Of a stretch of DNA of 64,000 nucleotides, positions 46,285 to 53,872 are shown one piece after another (position 1 is the first letter of the stretch; each line of letters starts with the position of its first letter). The DNA lies in the NCBI RefSeq assembly GCF_040718835.1, contig NZ_JBFEFG010000280.1, positions 868,001 through 932,000 of the forward strand. The letters are read 5' to 3'. A program made the translations under genes and the position numbers. The notes beneath the pieces are model-generated. The model was not told where the DNA came from. It did no database searches and saw only the letters and a list, made by a program, of their open reading frames with translations. This DNA comes from Bremerella sp. JC817. GTDB taxonomy: Bacteria; Planctomycetota; Planctomycetia; Pirellulales; Pirellulaceae.

Positions 46285-46822
46285 TTCCGAAGTCTTCGAT
46301 CGTCAGCAGGGTGCGCAGTTCGTATCCTGCTGCGGCAAAGGCTTCTTTGCCACCTTCCAGACGATCGACAATCGCGATCACGCCCAGCACCTTCAGCCCG
46401 GCCGCTTCGACTTTTTCGATCGCTTTCAGCGAGCTGCCGCCGGTGGTGACTACGTCTTCCACGATCACGCATTCGTTGCCAGCGACCACTGGGCCTTCAA
46501 CATCCTGGCCGGTGCCGTGTGCCTTGGCTTCTTTACGAACGATGAACCCGGCCAGCGACTTGCCTTGAACGGCAGCCGTGGTGATGACCGAAGCCGAAAT
46601 CGGATCGGCACCGATCGCCATCCCACCGACCGCATCGGGAAGGTTGTCGCCTAGCATTTCCAGAATGCCAAGGCCGACCTGCAAAGCACCTTCGCTGGAA
46701 AGGGTCACCTTGCGGCAATCGAGGTAATAACTTGCCTTCTTGCCGGAAGCGAGGGTGAAGTCGCCGAACTTCAGACCTTTGTCTCGAACAATTTCAATCA
46801 GCCGTTCTTTGCTGTATTGCAT
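46265..46822 (-). CDS. pyrE: Orotate phosphoribosyltransferase
   Basis: A 185-residue enzyme that couples orotate to PRPP to form OMP in pyrimidine synthesis. The PRPP-binding loop is CVIVEDVVTTGGSSLKAIE. The N-terminal signature GDFTLASGKKASYYLDCRKV and the central GADPISASVI loop are as expected. ATG 46822 follows GAGGAAA. The length is at the short end for PyrE but complete. It converges on the transporter gene with a 20-bp overlap. The upstream neighbour on the same strand encodes a leucine-rich-repeat protein with no clear link. No other pyrimidine genes are in the window. Confidence 0.95.
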   Translation of the reverse strand: MQYSKERLIEIVRDKGLKFGDFTLASGKKASYYLDCRKVTLSSEGALQVGLGILEMLGDNLPDAVGGMAIGADPISASVITTAAVQGKSLAGFIVRKEAKAHGTGQDVEGPVVAGNECVIVEDVVTTGGSSLKAIEKVEAAGLKVLGVIAIVDRLEGGKEAFAAAGYELRTLLTIEDFGITPPQR

Positions 46823-46917
46823 TAGGAATTTCCTCGATCGCAGGGACATTTTGCCGTAGAAATGCCATCGTACCGCATCGGCCATGGGCCGCGCAGGGGG
46901 GCAAACGGGGCCGCCCA

Positions 46918-47661
46918 CTACGTTGATTCGGCCAGCGGCAAGATCTTCGTATCTGGGAGCTCGGCCCGAAGTTTTTCGAGGGCAGCCGGCGTCACGGCGG
47001 TCTCTTGCAGGTAAAGCTCTTTCAGCGACTTCATCTGGGCCAGCGATTCGACGCAGTCGTCGGTGACCTTGGTCCCCAGCAGAAACAGAACTTCCAGATG
47101 GGGCAGGGCCGGCAGCTGGGCGACCGCCGGATCGCCGATGTCGGTCTTGGCCAGGCTCAATACCTTCAGCGTCGTCAGCTTTACCAGTGGATCGACCGCG
47201 TGATCGGTGAACCGCGCGTGAAACAATGTCGGCTCGGTATCGGTCACCACCGAGCCTCCAACGTAAAGCTCTTGAATCTGCGGCAGGTCTTTCAAGTGTT
47301 CCAGCGCCGCGTCGGTGATCTGAGTTCCCCGTAGATCGAGCACGCGCAGTTCCGGCAGTCCGGTCACCAAGGCCAGGTCGCGATCGGTCACCAGCAAAGG
47401 ATTCGGCGTGGTGATGACCTGGATATTGTCCTCGTGATCGCGCCCGATCTCGAAGCCGACATGCCGAAACTTGCGAACCAGCGGGTTCTGTTCGTCATGC
47501 ACCACCGGCACCGTCGGGCGAACGGCCCAGTTCAAGATCAGCCCGCCGACTACGATCACGGTGGCCGGCATCAGGATTGCCAGGAAGACAATCAAAAGCT
47601 CGATACGCCAAGGCTCGCGCTCGGGGCGTTTCGGTTCGGAAGGCGATTCAGGGAGTGGCAT
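46918..47661 (-). CDS. Leucine-rich-repeat-like membrane protein
   Basis: A 247-residue protein with one N-terminal membrane helix (LLIVFLAILMPATVIVVGGL) after a Pro/Glu-rich cytoplasmic start. From ~residue 85 it has LRR-like units of ~24 residues: LPELRVLDLRGTQITDAALE, LTTLKVLSLAKTDIGDPAVA, LPHLEVLFLLGTKVTDDCVE and MKSLKELYLQETAVTPAALE. Such repeats usually mediate protein-protein binding. It resembles in layout the two LRR-like genes at 59.5-61.2 kb. It ends 96 bp upstream of pyrE on the same strand. Function unknown. Confidence 0.85.
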   Translation of the reverse strand: MPLPESPSEPKRPEREPWRIELLIVFLAILMPATVIVVGGLILNWAVRPTVPVVHDEQNPLVRKFRHVGFEIGRDHEDNIQVITTPNPLLVTDRDLALVTGLPELRVLDLRGTQITDAALEHLKDLPQIQELYVGGSVVTDTEPTLFHARFTDHAVDPLVKLTTLKVLSLAKTDIGDPAVAQLPALPHLEVLFLLGTKVTDDCVESLAQMKSLKELYLQETAVTPAALEKLRAELPDTKILPLAEST

Positions 47662-47896
47662 GCCAGGGCTGTCAGAAGAGGAGTTTTCGGCGACGCTTCA
47701 GAATAACATCAATTACCCCCTATCTGCCACGGTTCAATCGACAGGGGTTGTGCTATCAGTCGACCCCGACAAATTACGAAGAAATCGCGAACTGAGCCCT
47801 GCGTCGGACCGTAACAAAGTTCGTTCCCAGGCGAGGTTCAAGACGGAGAGCAACTTCGGCCCTGGCAACACCGAATCGATAGCACACGGAGGAATC

Positions 47897-48142
47897 ATGG
47901 CAACGAAGAAACGACACACCGGTCCCAGCAAACGCAAGACTCTCACTGGTCAGGGAGTGAATCTGCTGCGTGCGGTTGTCCTGGAAGGGGCAGGGATCTT
48001 GCTACTCGCAGGGGTGATTGGTTATCCAATTCTCACGCAGAACCAAGGCAGATTCTCGTGTCTCGATGCCCAGCCTTCGGTCATCGATCATAGCCTGCAC
48101 ACGCTGCTGGCGAAGGTCGGTCTGGTGAACAAGCCAGACTAG
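47897..48142 (+). CDS. Small single-pass membrane protein
   Basis: An 81-residue hypothetical protein. The start ATG 47897 is supported by a very good GGAGGAATC ribosome binding site; a longer open frame upstream lacks one. The N-terminus is strongly basic (MATKKRHTGPSKRKTLTG), followed by a hydrophobic helix (AVVLEGAGILLLAGVIGYPI) and a short C-terminal segment with one Cys. I do not recognise the family. The stop overlaps that of the convergent PhzF-family gene by 4 bp (CTAG). A region of 235 bp upstream has no other clear content. Confidence 0.7.
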   Translation: MATKKRHTGPSKRKTLTGQGVNLLRAVVLEGAGILLLAGVIGYPILTQNQGRFSCLDAQPSVIDHSLHTLLAKVGLVNKPD

Positions 48143-48933
48143 ACCAGCAACTCCAACTTAGCCACCGTAACAGCGTGCCCTCTTAGGAGGGCACGGTCGT
48201 TTCGAATCTCGACTTCCAACTCTCCCCCGCGCGGCGATGCCTGATAGGCCGCCAGCTTTGGCTTGCCAAGCTTCTGGCTCCAATACGCACCAAGCACGCA
48301 GTGAGCCGACCCGGTCACCGGGTCTTCATCGACGCCAGCCGCCGGCGCGAAGAAGCGGGAGATGAAATCGTATTTCGTGTCGTCGCTCTGAGATGTCACC
48401 ATCACTCCGCGAGCACATGCCGGCCCCAGCAGCGAATAGTTAGGGCGAAGCTGACGAACCATCTCGGCCGAAGCGACTTCGATCAGCCAGTCGTATTGGT
48501 TCTTTCCACAAAACAAAATCTCACTCAGCCCCAGACTTTCCAGCAATCCATCCACCGGGGCTGTTTCGTGCGCCGGGGCAATGGGGAAGTCGAGCTCGAT
48601 GGCCTGACCGACTGGCGTGGCGGTGAGCGTTCCGCTGCGGGTTTCAAACGGAATCGGTTTGCCGGCAGGGACACGATTGGCTTGCCATAAGGCGTGAGCC
48701 GTCGCCAGCGTGGCGTGACCGCACAGATCGACTTCGACCGCCGGCGTGAACCAGCGTAGCCGTAGCGAGTCCTCTTCAGGATAGACAAACGCCGTTTCCG
48801 AGAGATTCATTTCCGCGGCAACTTGCTGCATCCAATGGTCGTCTTTGGGCTGATCAAGCCAACAGACCGCGGCCGGATTGCCGGCGAAGGGAACCTGAGT
48901 GAACGCATCGACCTGGTACAGCACGTGAGTCAT
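48139..48933 (-). CDS. PhzF family isomerase/epimerase-like protein
   Basis: A 264-residue PhzF-family protein. The N-terminal signature is VDAFTQVPFAGNPAAVCWL, and the conserved glutamate that acts in catalysis in PhzF is in MNLSETAFVYP (E46). Further matches are VDLCGHATLATAHALW and DEDPVTGSAHCVLG. The fold is the duplicated diaminopimelate-epimerase type. Only some members work in phenazine synthesis and there is no phenazine cluster here, so the substrate is unknown. ATG 48933 follows AAGGT. It is divergent from pdxA with an imperfect inverted repeat between them. Confidence 0.92.
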   Translation of the reverse strand: MTHVLYQVDAFTQVPFAGNPAAVCWLDQPKDDHWMQQVAAEMNLSETAFVYPEEDSLRLRWFTPAVEVDLCGHATLATAHALWQANRVPAGKPIPFETRSGTLTATPVGQAIELDFPIAPAHETAPVDGLLESLGLSEILFCGKNQYDWLIEVASAEMVRQLRPNYSLLGPACARGVMVTSQSDDTKYDFISRFFAPAAGVDEDPVTGSAHCVLGAYWSQKLGKPKLAAYQASPRGGELEVEIRNDRALLRGHAVTVAKLELLV

Positions 48934-49082
48934 GACAGTGGTAACCTTACAAGGGTGGGCAGCAGCGAGGCCTGTCGGACACGGCGACCTGGGGCTAAGG
49001 TTCGCCCACCTCGGCGGAATGTCGCTGGAAGTTACAATAGAACGGATCCATTTCAGTCGCCACCCAAGAGAGAGTTGAAGGC

Positions 49083-50078
49083 GTGTCGCTTCCGCGAATC
49101 ATCGTAACGATGGGAGACCCCGGCGGGGTCGGGCCCGAGGTCTGTCTGCGATTGCTGTCCGATCCTACCCACTATGCCGGGTGCGTGCCGGTGGTCTTCG
49201 GCGACGCGGCGATCCTGCAGCGTGTGGCCGAAACTTGTCAGCTTCCACCGGCGACCCATGTCGTTCCGTTCCAGGATGACCTCGATCTTCAGGGGATCGA
49301 TCGGGCGACGGTGGTCGATTTCGGGACGATCGACGCGGCCCGCTTCGAGCCGGGCAAGGTCACGGCCGAAGGGGGCGAGGCCTGTTACCAGTACATCATG
49401 AAGGCGATCGATTTCGCCCTGGCCGGCAAGGCCGATGGCATTACGACCGGGCCGATCAATAAAGAAGCCCTGCACGCGGCGAAGCATTTTTACCCTGGCC
49501 ATACCGAGATCTTCATCGAACGCTGCGGCAATCAGCCGGGCTGCATGATGCTGACCAGCCAGGAACTAACTTGCAGCTTTGTGACCACCCACGTCGGCTA
49601 TCGCGATGTGCCCGAGCTGCTGACGATCGAACGGATCGGCGAAGTCATCGATCTGACCGTGGCTGCGATGCGGAAGATTCGTCAGCGCGAGCCACGCCTC
49701 TTGGTGTGCGGGCTCAATCCGCATGCGGGGGAACATGGTTTGTTTGGCGATCGCGAAGAAGAACGCATCATCGAGCCTGCCATCGCGGCGGCTCGTCAGC
49801 GTGGCGTTTCGATCGATGGTCCAGTGCCCCCGGACACCGCGTTTCTGGCGGAACGTCGTCCGCTGTACGACTGCGTGGTCTGCATGTACCACGACCAGGG
49901 GCATATCCCTTTGAAAGCCTTGGCGTTTGACGTGGCGGTGAATACGACCCTCGGCCTTTCACTGGTTCGGACTTCGGTGGATCACGGAACGGCCTTCGAT
50001 ATTGCCTGGCAGGGGAAAGCCAAGGTGTCGAGCATGATCCACGCCGTGCGACTCGCGCGGGATCTGGCATCCGACTAA
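49083..50078 (+). CDS. pdxA: 4-hydroxythreonine-4-phosphate dehydrogenase
   Basis: A 331-residue metal- and NAD-dependent enzyme of the DXP-dependent pyridoxal phosphate pathway. The GTG at 49083 is the start because PRIIVTMGDPGGVGPEV, the family's N-terminal signature, follows directly; GAGAG and GAAGG lie upstream. Other motifs: DGITTGPINKEALHAA with FYPGHTE (metal-binding His), LMLTSQELT-like segment, and MYHDQGHIPLKALAF with a second metal-binding His. Length is normal. It is transcribed away from the PhzF gene and may be followed by the propeller gene at 50,178 with a 99-bp gap. PdxJ is not in the window. Confidence 0.95.
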   Translation: MSLPRIIVTMGDPGGVGPEVCLRLLSDPTHYAGCVPVVFGDAAILQRVAETCQLPPATHVVPFQDDLDLQGIDRATVVDFGTIDAARFEPGKVTAEGGEACYQYIMKAIDFALAGKADGITTGPINKEALHAAKHFYPGHTEIFIERCGNQPGCMMLTSQELTCSFVTTHVGYRDVPELLTIERIGEVIDLTVAAMRKIRQREPRLLVCGLNPHAGEHGLFGDREEERIIEPAIAAARQRGVSIDGPVPPDTAFLAERRPLYDCVVCMYHDQGHIPLKALAFDVAVNTTLGLSLVRTSVDHGTAFDIAWQGKAKVSSMIHAVRLARDLASD

Positions 50079-50177
50079 TCCGAGCATGGAACCGACCCTG
50101 ACGCCAAGCTAGAATAGAGAAGCTTTGCGGCAGCCAACCCGTATTTCGATTACCTCCCAAGAGAGAGCATCTCCCCT

Positions 50178-51392
50178 ATGAATCGCCTGCTTCGTTTGTT
50201 GTTCGCCCTCCCGATGATCGCCTTACTGGTTCTGCCGGTTGCGGCTCAGAAGCCAGAAGAAGGGCCACCGATCCCGAACGATCCTGTGTTGCCGGTCAAG
50301 CTGAAGAAGACCTTCACCAACCTGCGTATCCGTCGCCCGGTCACCATCACCCATGCAGGCGATGGCTCGAACCGGATCTTCTTCGCCGAACAGCAAGGCG
50401 TGATCCTGGCCGTGCCGAACGATCCGGAGGTGGAAGAACCTGAAGTGTTCCTCGATATCGAAGACTCGGTTCGTTTCAACCCACGCCAGAACGAAGAAGG
50501 TTTCCTGGGCCTCGCCTTCCATCCGAACTTCAAAGAGAACGGCGAGTTCTTCTTGTATTACACGATCAAGAAAGGTCTCGTCTCGCACGTCTCGCGATTC
50601 AAGACCATGAAGGACGATCCGACCAAGGGTGATCCGAACTCGGAAGAGGTCTTGCTGACGATCGAGCAGCCTTTCTGGAACCACAACGGCGGTAGCATCG
50701 AGTTCGGTCCCGATGGTTACTTGTACGTTGGTCTGGGTGATGGTGGCAAAGCCAACGATCCATTTGGCAACGGTCAGAACCTCTCGACCTGGTTGGGTTC
50801 GATTCTGCGTATCGACGTCGATAAGAAAGAGAACGGTCAGAACTACGGCATCCCTGCCGACAATCCTTTCGTTAACACCGAAGGCGCCAAGCCAGAGATC
50901 TACGCTTACGGTTTGCGAAACGTTTGGCGACTGACCTTCGATCGCGAAACAGGTGCCTGCTGGGTTGGTGACGTCGGTCAGAACCTGTGGGAAGAAATCG
51001 ACATCATCACCAAGGGTGGTAACTACGGTTGGAACGTTCGCGAAGGTCTGCATCCTTTCTCGGAAGAGTTCGCTAAGTCGGGTGCCAAGTACATCGATCC
51101 GATCTTCGAGTATCACCACAACGTCGGTAAATCGATCACCAGCGGCTACGTTTATCGTGGCAAGAAGGTGCCACAGCTGCAGGGCAAGTTCCTGTATGCC
51201 GACTACGTGACCGGCAAGGTGTGGGCTTTGGAATACGACTACGACACCAAGAAGGTTGGCAAGAATTATCGCATCGAAGAACCATCGAACCCGCCAGTGG
51301 TTTGCTTTGGCGAAACGGAAGATGGCGAAGTGCTGATGAGCGCAATCTTCGGGGAATATGGCTCGATTTACGAGTTCGCCCCAGCGGAATAG
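50178..51392 (+). CDS. Glucose/sorbosone dehydrogenase-like PQQ propeller protein, exported
   Basis: A 404-residue secreted protein with signal peptide MNRLLRLLFALPMIALLVLPVAA and ATG 50178. The sequence follows the soluble PQQ-dependent sugar dehydrogenase/HHIP-like six-bladed propeller: RRPVTITHAGDGSNRIFFAE, NEEGFLGLAFHPNFKENGEF, GSIEFGPDGYLYVGLGDGGK, GLRNVWRLTFDRETGACWVG and GGNYGWNVREG. A conserved NHNGG (in FWNHNGGSIEF) provides the histidine expected near the cofactor. Family enzymes oxidise aldoses or sorbosone with PQQ, but many planctomycete members are uncharacterised. A long-loop hairpin with T-run follows at 51,444-51,498. Confidence 0.92.
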   Translation: MNRLLRLLFALPMIALLVLPVAAQKPEEGPPIPNDPVLPVKLKKTFTNLRIRRPVTITHAGDGSNRIFFAEQQGVILAVPNDPEVEEPEVFLDIEDSVRFNPRQNEEGFLGLAFHPNFKENGEFFLYYTIKKGLVSHVSRFKTMKDDPTKGDPNSEEVLLTIEQPFWNHNGGSIEFGPDGYLYVGLGDGGKANDPFGNGQNLSTWLGSILRIDVDKKENGQNYGIPADNPFVNTEGAKPEIYAYGLRNVWRLTFDRETGACWVGDVGQNLWEEIDIITKGGNYGWNVREGLHPFSEEFAKSGAKYIDPIFEYHHNVGKSITSGYVYRGKKVPQLQGKFLYADYVTGKVWALEYDYDTKKVGKNYRIEEPSNPPVVCFGETEDGEVLMSAIFGEYGSIYEFAPAE

Positions 51393-51443
51393 TTAAGAAT
51401 TCGACCGAATGGAGTAGAAACTCGTTCGGCGATTTCCGATATT

Positions 51444-51498
51444 GGCCGACGTTCAACGAACAGCTTGTTAGCTGCGTCTTCGAGCGTCGGCCTTTTTT
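51444..51498 (+). terminator. Probable terminator after the sorbosone dehydrogenase-like gene
   Basis: GGCCGACG (51444-51451) pairs perfectly with CGTCGGCC (51485-51492) followed by six T residues. The 33-base loop contains a smaller AGCT/AGCT pairing. It ends 24 bp before the next start codon. Confidence 0.6.
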
Positions 51499-51521
51499 GT
51501 TGGCTTAAGAAAGTTTGCACG

Positions 51522-52064
51522 ATGCAAGCATTGGGAATCATTCTGCTGTCGGTCGTGGCTTGCGTGACCTATGGCATTCTCCACGATCAGGTCACCGCGC
51601 GGATCTGTGTCGAGTATTTCACCATCGGGCATATCCCCGTGCTCGGAGGGACCACGAATCCAACCGTGTTGGGTCTGGTGTGGGGCGTGCTAGCGACCTG
51701 GTGGGTTGGCGTGATGCTGGGGATTCCGTTGGCGTTCATTTGTCGCGTCGGCTCGCTCGTGAAACTCTCGGTTCGCGACTTGATCAAGCCGATGCTGGTA
51801 CTGATGGCAGTAACCGCCGGGCTGGCAGCCGTGGCCGGTGTGGTTGGTTACGTGTTAGCTTCCAACGGATCGGTCACGCTGTTGGGAGCAATGGCCGAGC
51901 GCGTTCCGCCGGAGAAGCATGTCGCGTTTCTAACCGACTTGTGGATCCATGGGGCGAGCTATGCCGGCGGATTCGTCGGAGGCGTGGTGCTGATGATTCG
52001 TTCGATGGTGGTGCGATATCGGAAAACGCACGCGCCAATGGATGAAACGGCTCTCGCAACGTGA
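51522..52064 (+). CDS. Four-helix membrane protein of unknown function
   Basis: A 180-residue protein with about four hydrophobic helices (LGIILLSVVACVTYGIL, VLGLVWGVLATWWVGVMLGI, MLVLMAVTAGLAAVAGVVGY and ASYAGGFVGGVVLMIRSMVV). ATG 51522 follows AAGAAAG. I do not recognise a named family; the stretch HDQVTARICVEYFTIGHIPV resembles conserved membrane proteins seen in several proteobacteria and planctomycetes. It precedes a DUF4870 gene by 47 bp, and the two may form a small operon. No catalytic motif is seen. Confidence 0.85.
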   Translation: MQALGIILLSVVACVTYGILHDQVTARICVEYFTIGHIPVLGGTTNPTVLGLVWGVLATWWVGVMLGIPLAFICRVGSLVKLSVRDLIKPMLVLMAVTAGLAAVAGVVGYVLASNGSVTLLGAMAERVPPEKHVAFLTDLWIHGASYAGGFVGGVVLMIRSMVVRYRKTHAPMDETALAT

Positions 52065-52111
52065 TAGAGTGTGCCGGAATCGAGACCTTCATTTGCCGAT
52101 AGGAAATTAGC

Positions 52112-52498
52112 ATGTCGACGCAATCTTCATTTTCTCAAGAGCCTCCCCATGGCGATTTCACCAGCAGCATGGAAGAGCCGAGCCAGGACGATCGCAACAT
52201 CGCATTGTTGTGCCACATCCTGGGCTTCTTCACATGGATCGTGGGACCGGTTGTGCTGTGGTTGTTGATGAAGGAGAAGTCGTCGTTCATCGATTTCCAT
52301 GGCAAGCAGGCGATCAACTTTCAGATCACGCTTTCGATCTTCTACATCGGGTCAGGCGTGCTGTTTTGCGTTTACATCGGGATTCTTACCTTCCTGGCGA
52401 CCTTCGTGCTGCAGATCGTGTTTACGGTGCTGGCCTGCATGAAGGCATATGAAGGGGATTACTACAACATCCCTGTGGCGATCCCCATCTTGCGATAA
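52112..52498 (+). CDS. DUF4870 (Tic20-like) membrane protein
   Basis: A 128-residue protein matching DUF4870: DDRNIALLCHILGFFTWIVG, VLWLLMKEKSSFIDFHGKQA, then INFQITLSIFYIG and a final helix with VLACMKAYEGDYYNIPVAIP. The family has about four short helices and resembles Tic20; function is unknown. ATG 52112 follows AGGAAA. It is the last gene before a 728-bp noncoding stretch whose first hairpin could act as its terminator. Confidence 0.92.
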   Translation: MSTQSSFSQEPPHGDFTSSMEEPSQDDRNIALLCHILGFFTWIVGPVVLWLLMKEKSSFIDFHGKQAINFQITLSIFYIGSGVLFCVYIGILTFLATFVLQIVFTVLACMKAYEGDYYNIPVAIPILR

Positions 52499-52545
52499 GT
52501 GTCTCGGTCCGAGGCTTCGATCGCTTCGGGAAGACGTATTCCACT

Positions 52546-52616
52546 AGTGCCTGGGGTTCGATGCACTTCGCAAGAGGGTTGTCGGCATCGTAACCCCTGT
52601 CTACGCAGGCACTTTT
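52546..52616 (+). other. Long two-part hairpin, possible terminator or small RNA element
   Basis: An outer 8-bp stem AGTGCCTG/CAGGCACT and an inner 11-bp stem (GGGGTT+CGATG with CATCG+AACCCC, one bulged base) are separated by the asymmetric loop TGTCTACG and followed by TTTT. It lies ~50 bp beyond the DUF4870 stop. The stability exceeds that of usual terminators in this window. Confidence 0.55.
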
Positions 52617-52793
52617 AGCACTGCCGCCATAATCTCATGCGGCAGCATGGCAGTTAGGAGCAGCAAGTTTGCTCGCTGCGCTTGCCGCATTCTCGGCTTG
52701 CCACATCGCATCGGCCGCCAGACGAGCGAAAATGTAGATAGCTAAGCAACTGACCTTGGTCCTGAGAATGGTCTGTAGGTTAGTGACCCCTTT

Positions 52794-52856
52794 GGCGACT
52801 CTGGTTGGCCCGTTTCCCCCGACGTTTGCCCCTGCCGGCCTGAGTCGCCTTTTTTA
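52794..52856 (+). terminator. Terminator-like hairpin inside the noncoding region
   Basis: GGCGACT (52794-52800) pairs with AGTCGCC (52844-52850), with inner GGCC/GGCC pairing, then TTTTTT. No annotated gene ends immediately before it, which suggests an unannotated RNA from the preceding ~250 bp. Confidence 0.5.
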
Positions 52857-53226
52857 CTCTCTTGCTCGCATGAATTGCCCACCTGTCATGCTGCGGAAGG
52901 CCGTAACCCCCCAAAGGCCTCAAGGGAAAAATCCTGCCAATTAATTTTTCGAGTACATCGGACTGATAAGGCGTCGACGGGGCCCCACTAGACGCTTGAA
53001 GGAGCCCATTTTTGCGTAAGCAAGTTGGCTAAAAAGTGTTCTTCGAAAAACCATTGCACAAAATCGCGTAATGGTGGAATATCAGTCACAGACCGATGCG
53101 AATCACTGTTTAGAGAAGATTTGATTTCCATCGAGACGAGGCAGAGCCAACGGCCTGAACAACCCTGGCTCGAACCCACTCCCACCTTCAAAAAGACCTA
53201 CCTACCGGAACCAGAGGAGAATGCAG

Positions 53227-53718
53227 ATGGGCAACACGTCTACTGCTCAGTTTTTGAAGTCGAGTTTGACCGTGATCATTATGGTTGGGGTTCTGGGAGT
53301 CGCCTTTGGCGAGTCTCTTTACCGCAAAGCCAACTACATGACATTCCTGGCGATTGAGTCGTTCCCGACGCTCAACTTGCTACACCGAGACAAGCTGGTC
53401 TCGGAAAACAAGTTTGAAGACGAAGGGGGCATGGTCCACCGTCTGTTCGTCTTCGAGTCGGCTTCGAGCGACGCCAAGAACACTTGCCGTGTTGTGGTGA
53501 CCGACGAAAACTACCACGTTACTTCTTCGTGGAACGCTGACCGGGACGAGAAGCTGCTCAACGTTGGTTTCATGGAGCACACCTCGCCACCTGTGATCGA
53601 GATCGTCCGTCACGACGCCTCGAAACGAGCTCTGGTTTGCGAGCACCTTTGCCTGCACATGGGCGTGCTGCAAGCCTATCAGTACAAGCCACAGCCAGGT
53701 GCCGGGATCACCAAGTAG
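53227..53718 (+). CDS. Membrane-anchored hypothetical protein
   Basis: A 163-residue protein. Two ATGs compete (53221 and 53227); the second has the better spacing (seven bases) from AGAGGAG and is used. A single N-terminal hydrophobic helix (LTVIIMVGVLGVAFGESLYR) suggests a signal anchor. The remainder is a mixed alpha/beta domain with VHRLFVFESASSDAKNTCRV and VCEHLCLHMGVLQAYQYKP, with several Cys and His near the end (CEHLCLH). I do not recognise a family. It is followed by a perfect 11-bp hairpin terminator. Confidence 0.75.
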   Translation: MGNTSTAQFLKSSLTVIIMVGVLGVAFGESLYRKANYMTFLAIESFPTLNLLHRDKLVSENKFEDEGGMVHRLFVFESASSDAKNTCRVVVTDENYHVTSSWNADRDEKLLNVGFMEHTSPPVIEIVRHDASKRALVCEHLCLHMGVLQAYQYKPQPGAGITK

Positions 53719-53754
53719 CCCCTCGCCGGCTGTAACTACCGATTGACCCACGTG

Positions 53755-53799
53755 GTAACCCCAGTAAAATCTTGCGGTAACTGGGGTTACGCTATTTTT
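53755..53799 (+). terminator. Rho-independent terminator before lysS
   Basis: GTAACCCCAGT (53755-53765) pairs perfectly with ACTGGGGTTAC (53780-53790) around a 14-base loop, followed by five T residues (53795-53799). It lies ~37 bp past the membrane-anchored protein stop and isolates lysS from upstream transcription. Confidence 0.88.
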
Positions 53800-53872
53800 G
53801 CCCGCTGTGGGCAGGCAAATCGGCCCCAAGCGTCGTCACGCGACTTCAGCGACACGAACTTTGGAAGGGGCC

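Larger units (their letters stand above)
52499..53226. other. 728-bp noncoding region with large hairpins
   Basis: There is no convincing gene; short ORFs at 52,756-52,944 and 53,025-53,357 have unnatural compositions or overlap the next gene. The plus strand has several structures. A long hairpin at 52546-52613 has AGTGCCTG pairing with CAGGCACT, enclosing GGGGTT-CGATG with CATCG-T-AACCCC, and is followed by TTTT. CTGCCGC/GCGGCAG is at ~52621-52645. GCAGC/GCTGC is near 52660-52680. GGCGACT (52794-52800) pairs with AGTCGCC (52844-52850), followed by TTTTTT. The arrangement could be a small RNA gene with its terminator. Confidence 0.5.

Noticed and set aside
52756..52944. 62-residue ORF in the noncoding region.
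   Set aside because: It runs through the T6-tailed hairpin at 52,794-52,856, has no ribosome binding site and no recognisable features.
53025..53357. 110-residue ORF overlapping the start of the membrane-anchored protein gene.
   Set aside because: It lies in a different frame over a well-supported start with a good ribosome binding site, and its composition looks like noncoding sequence.
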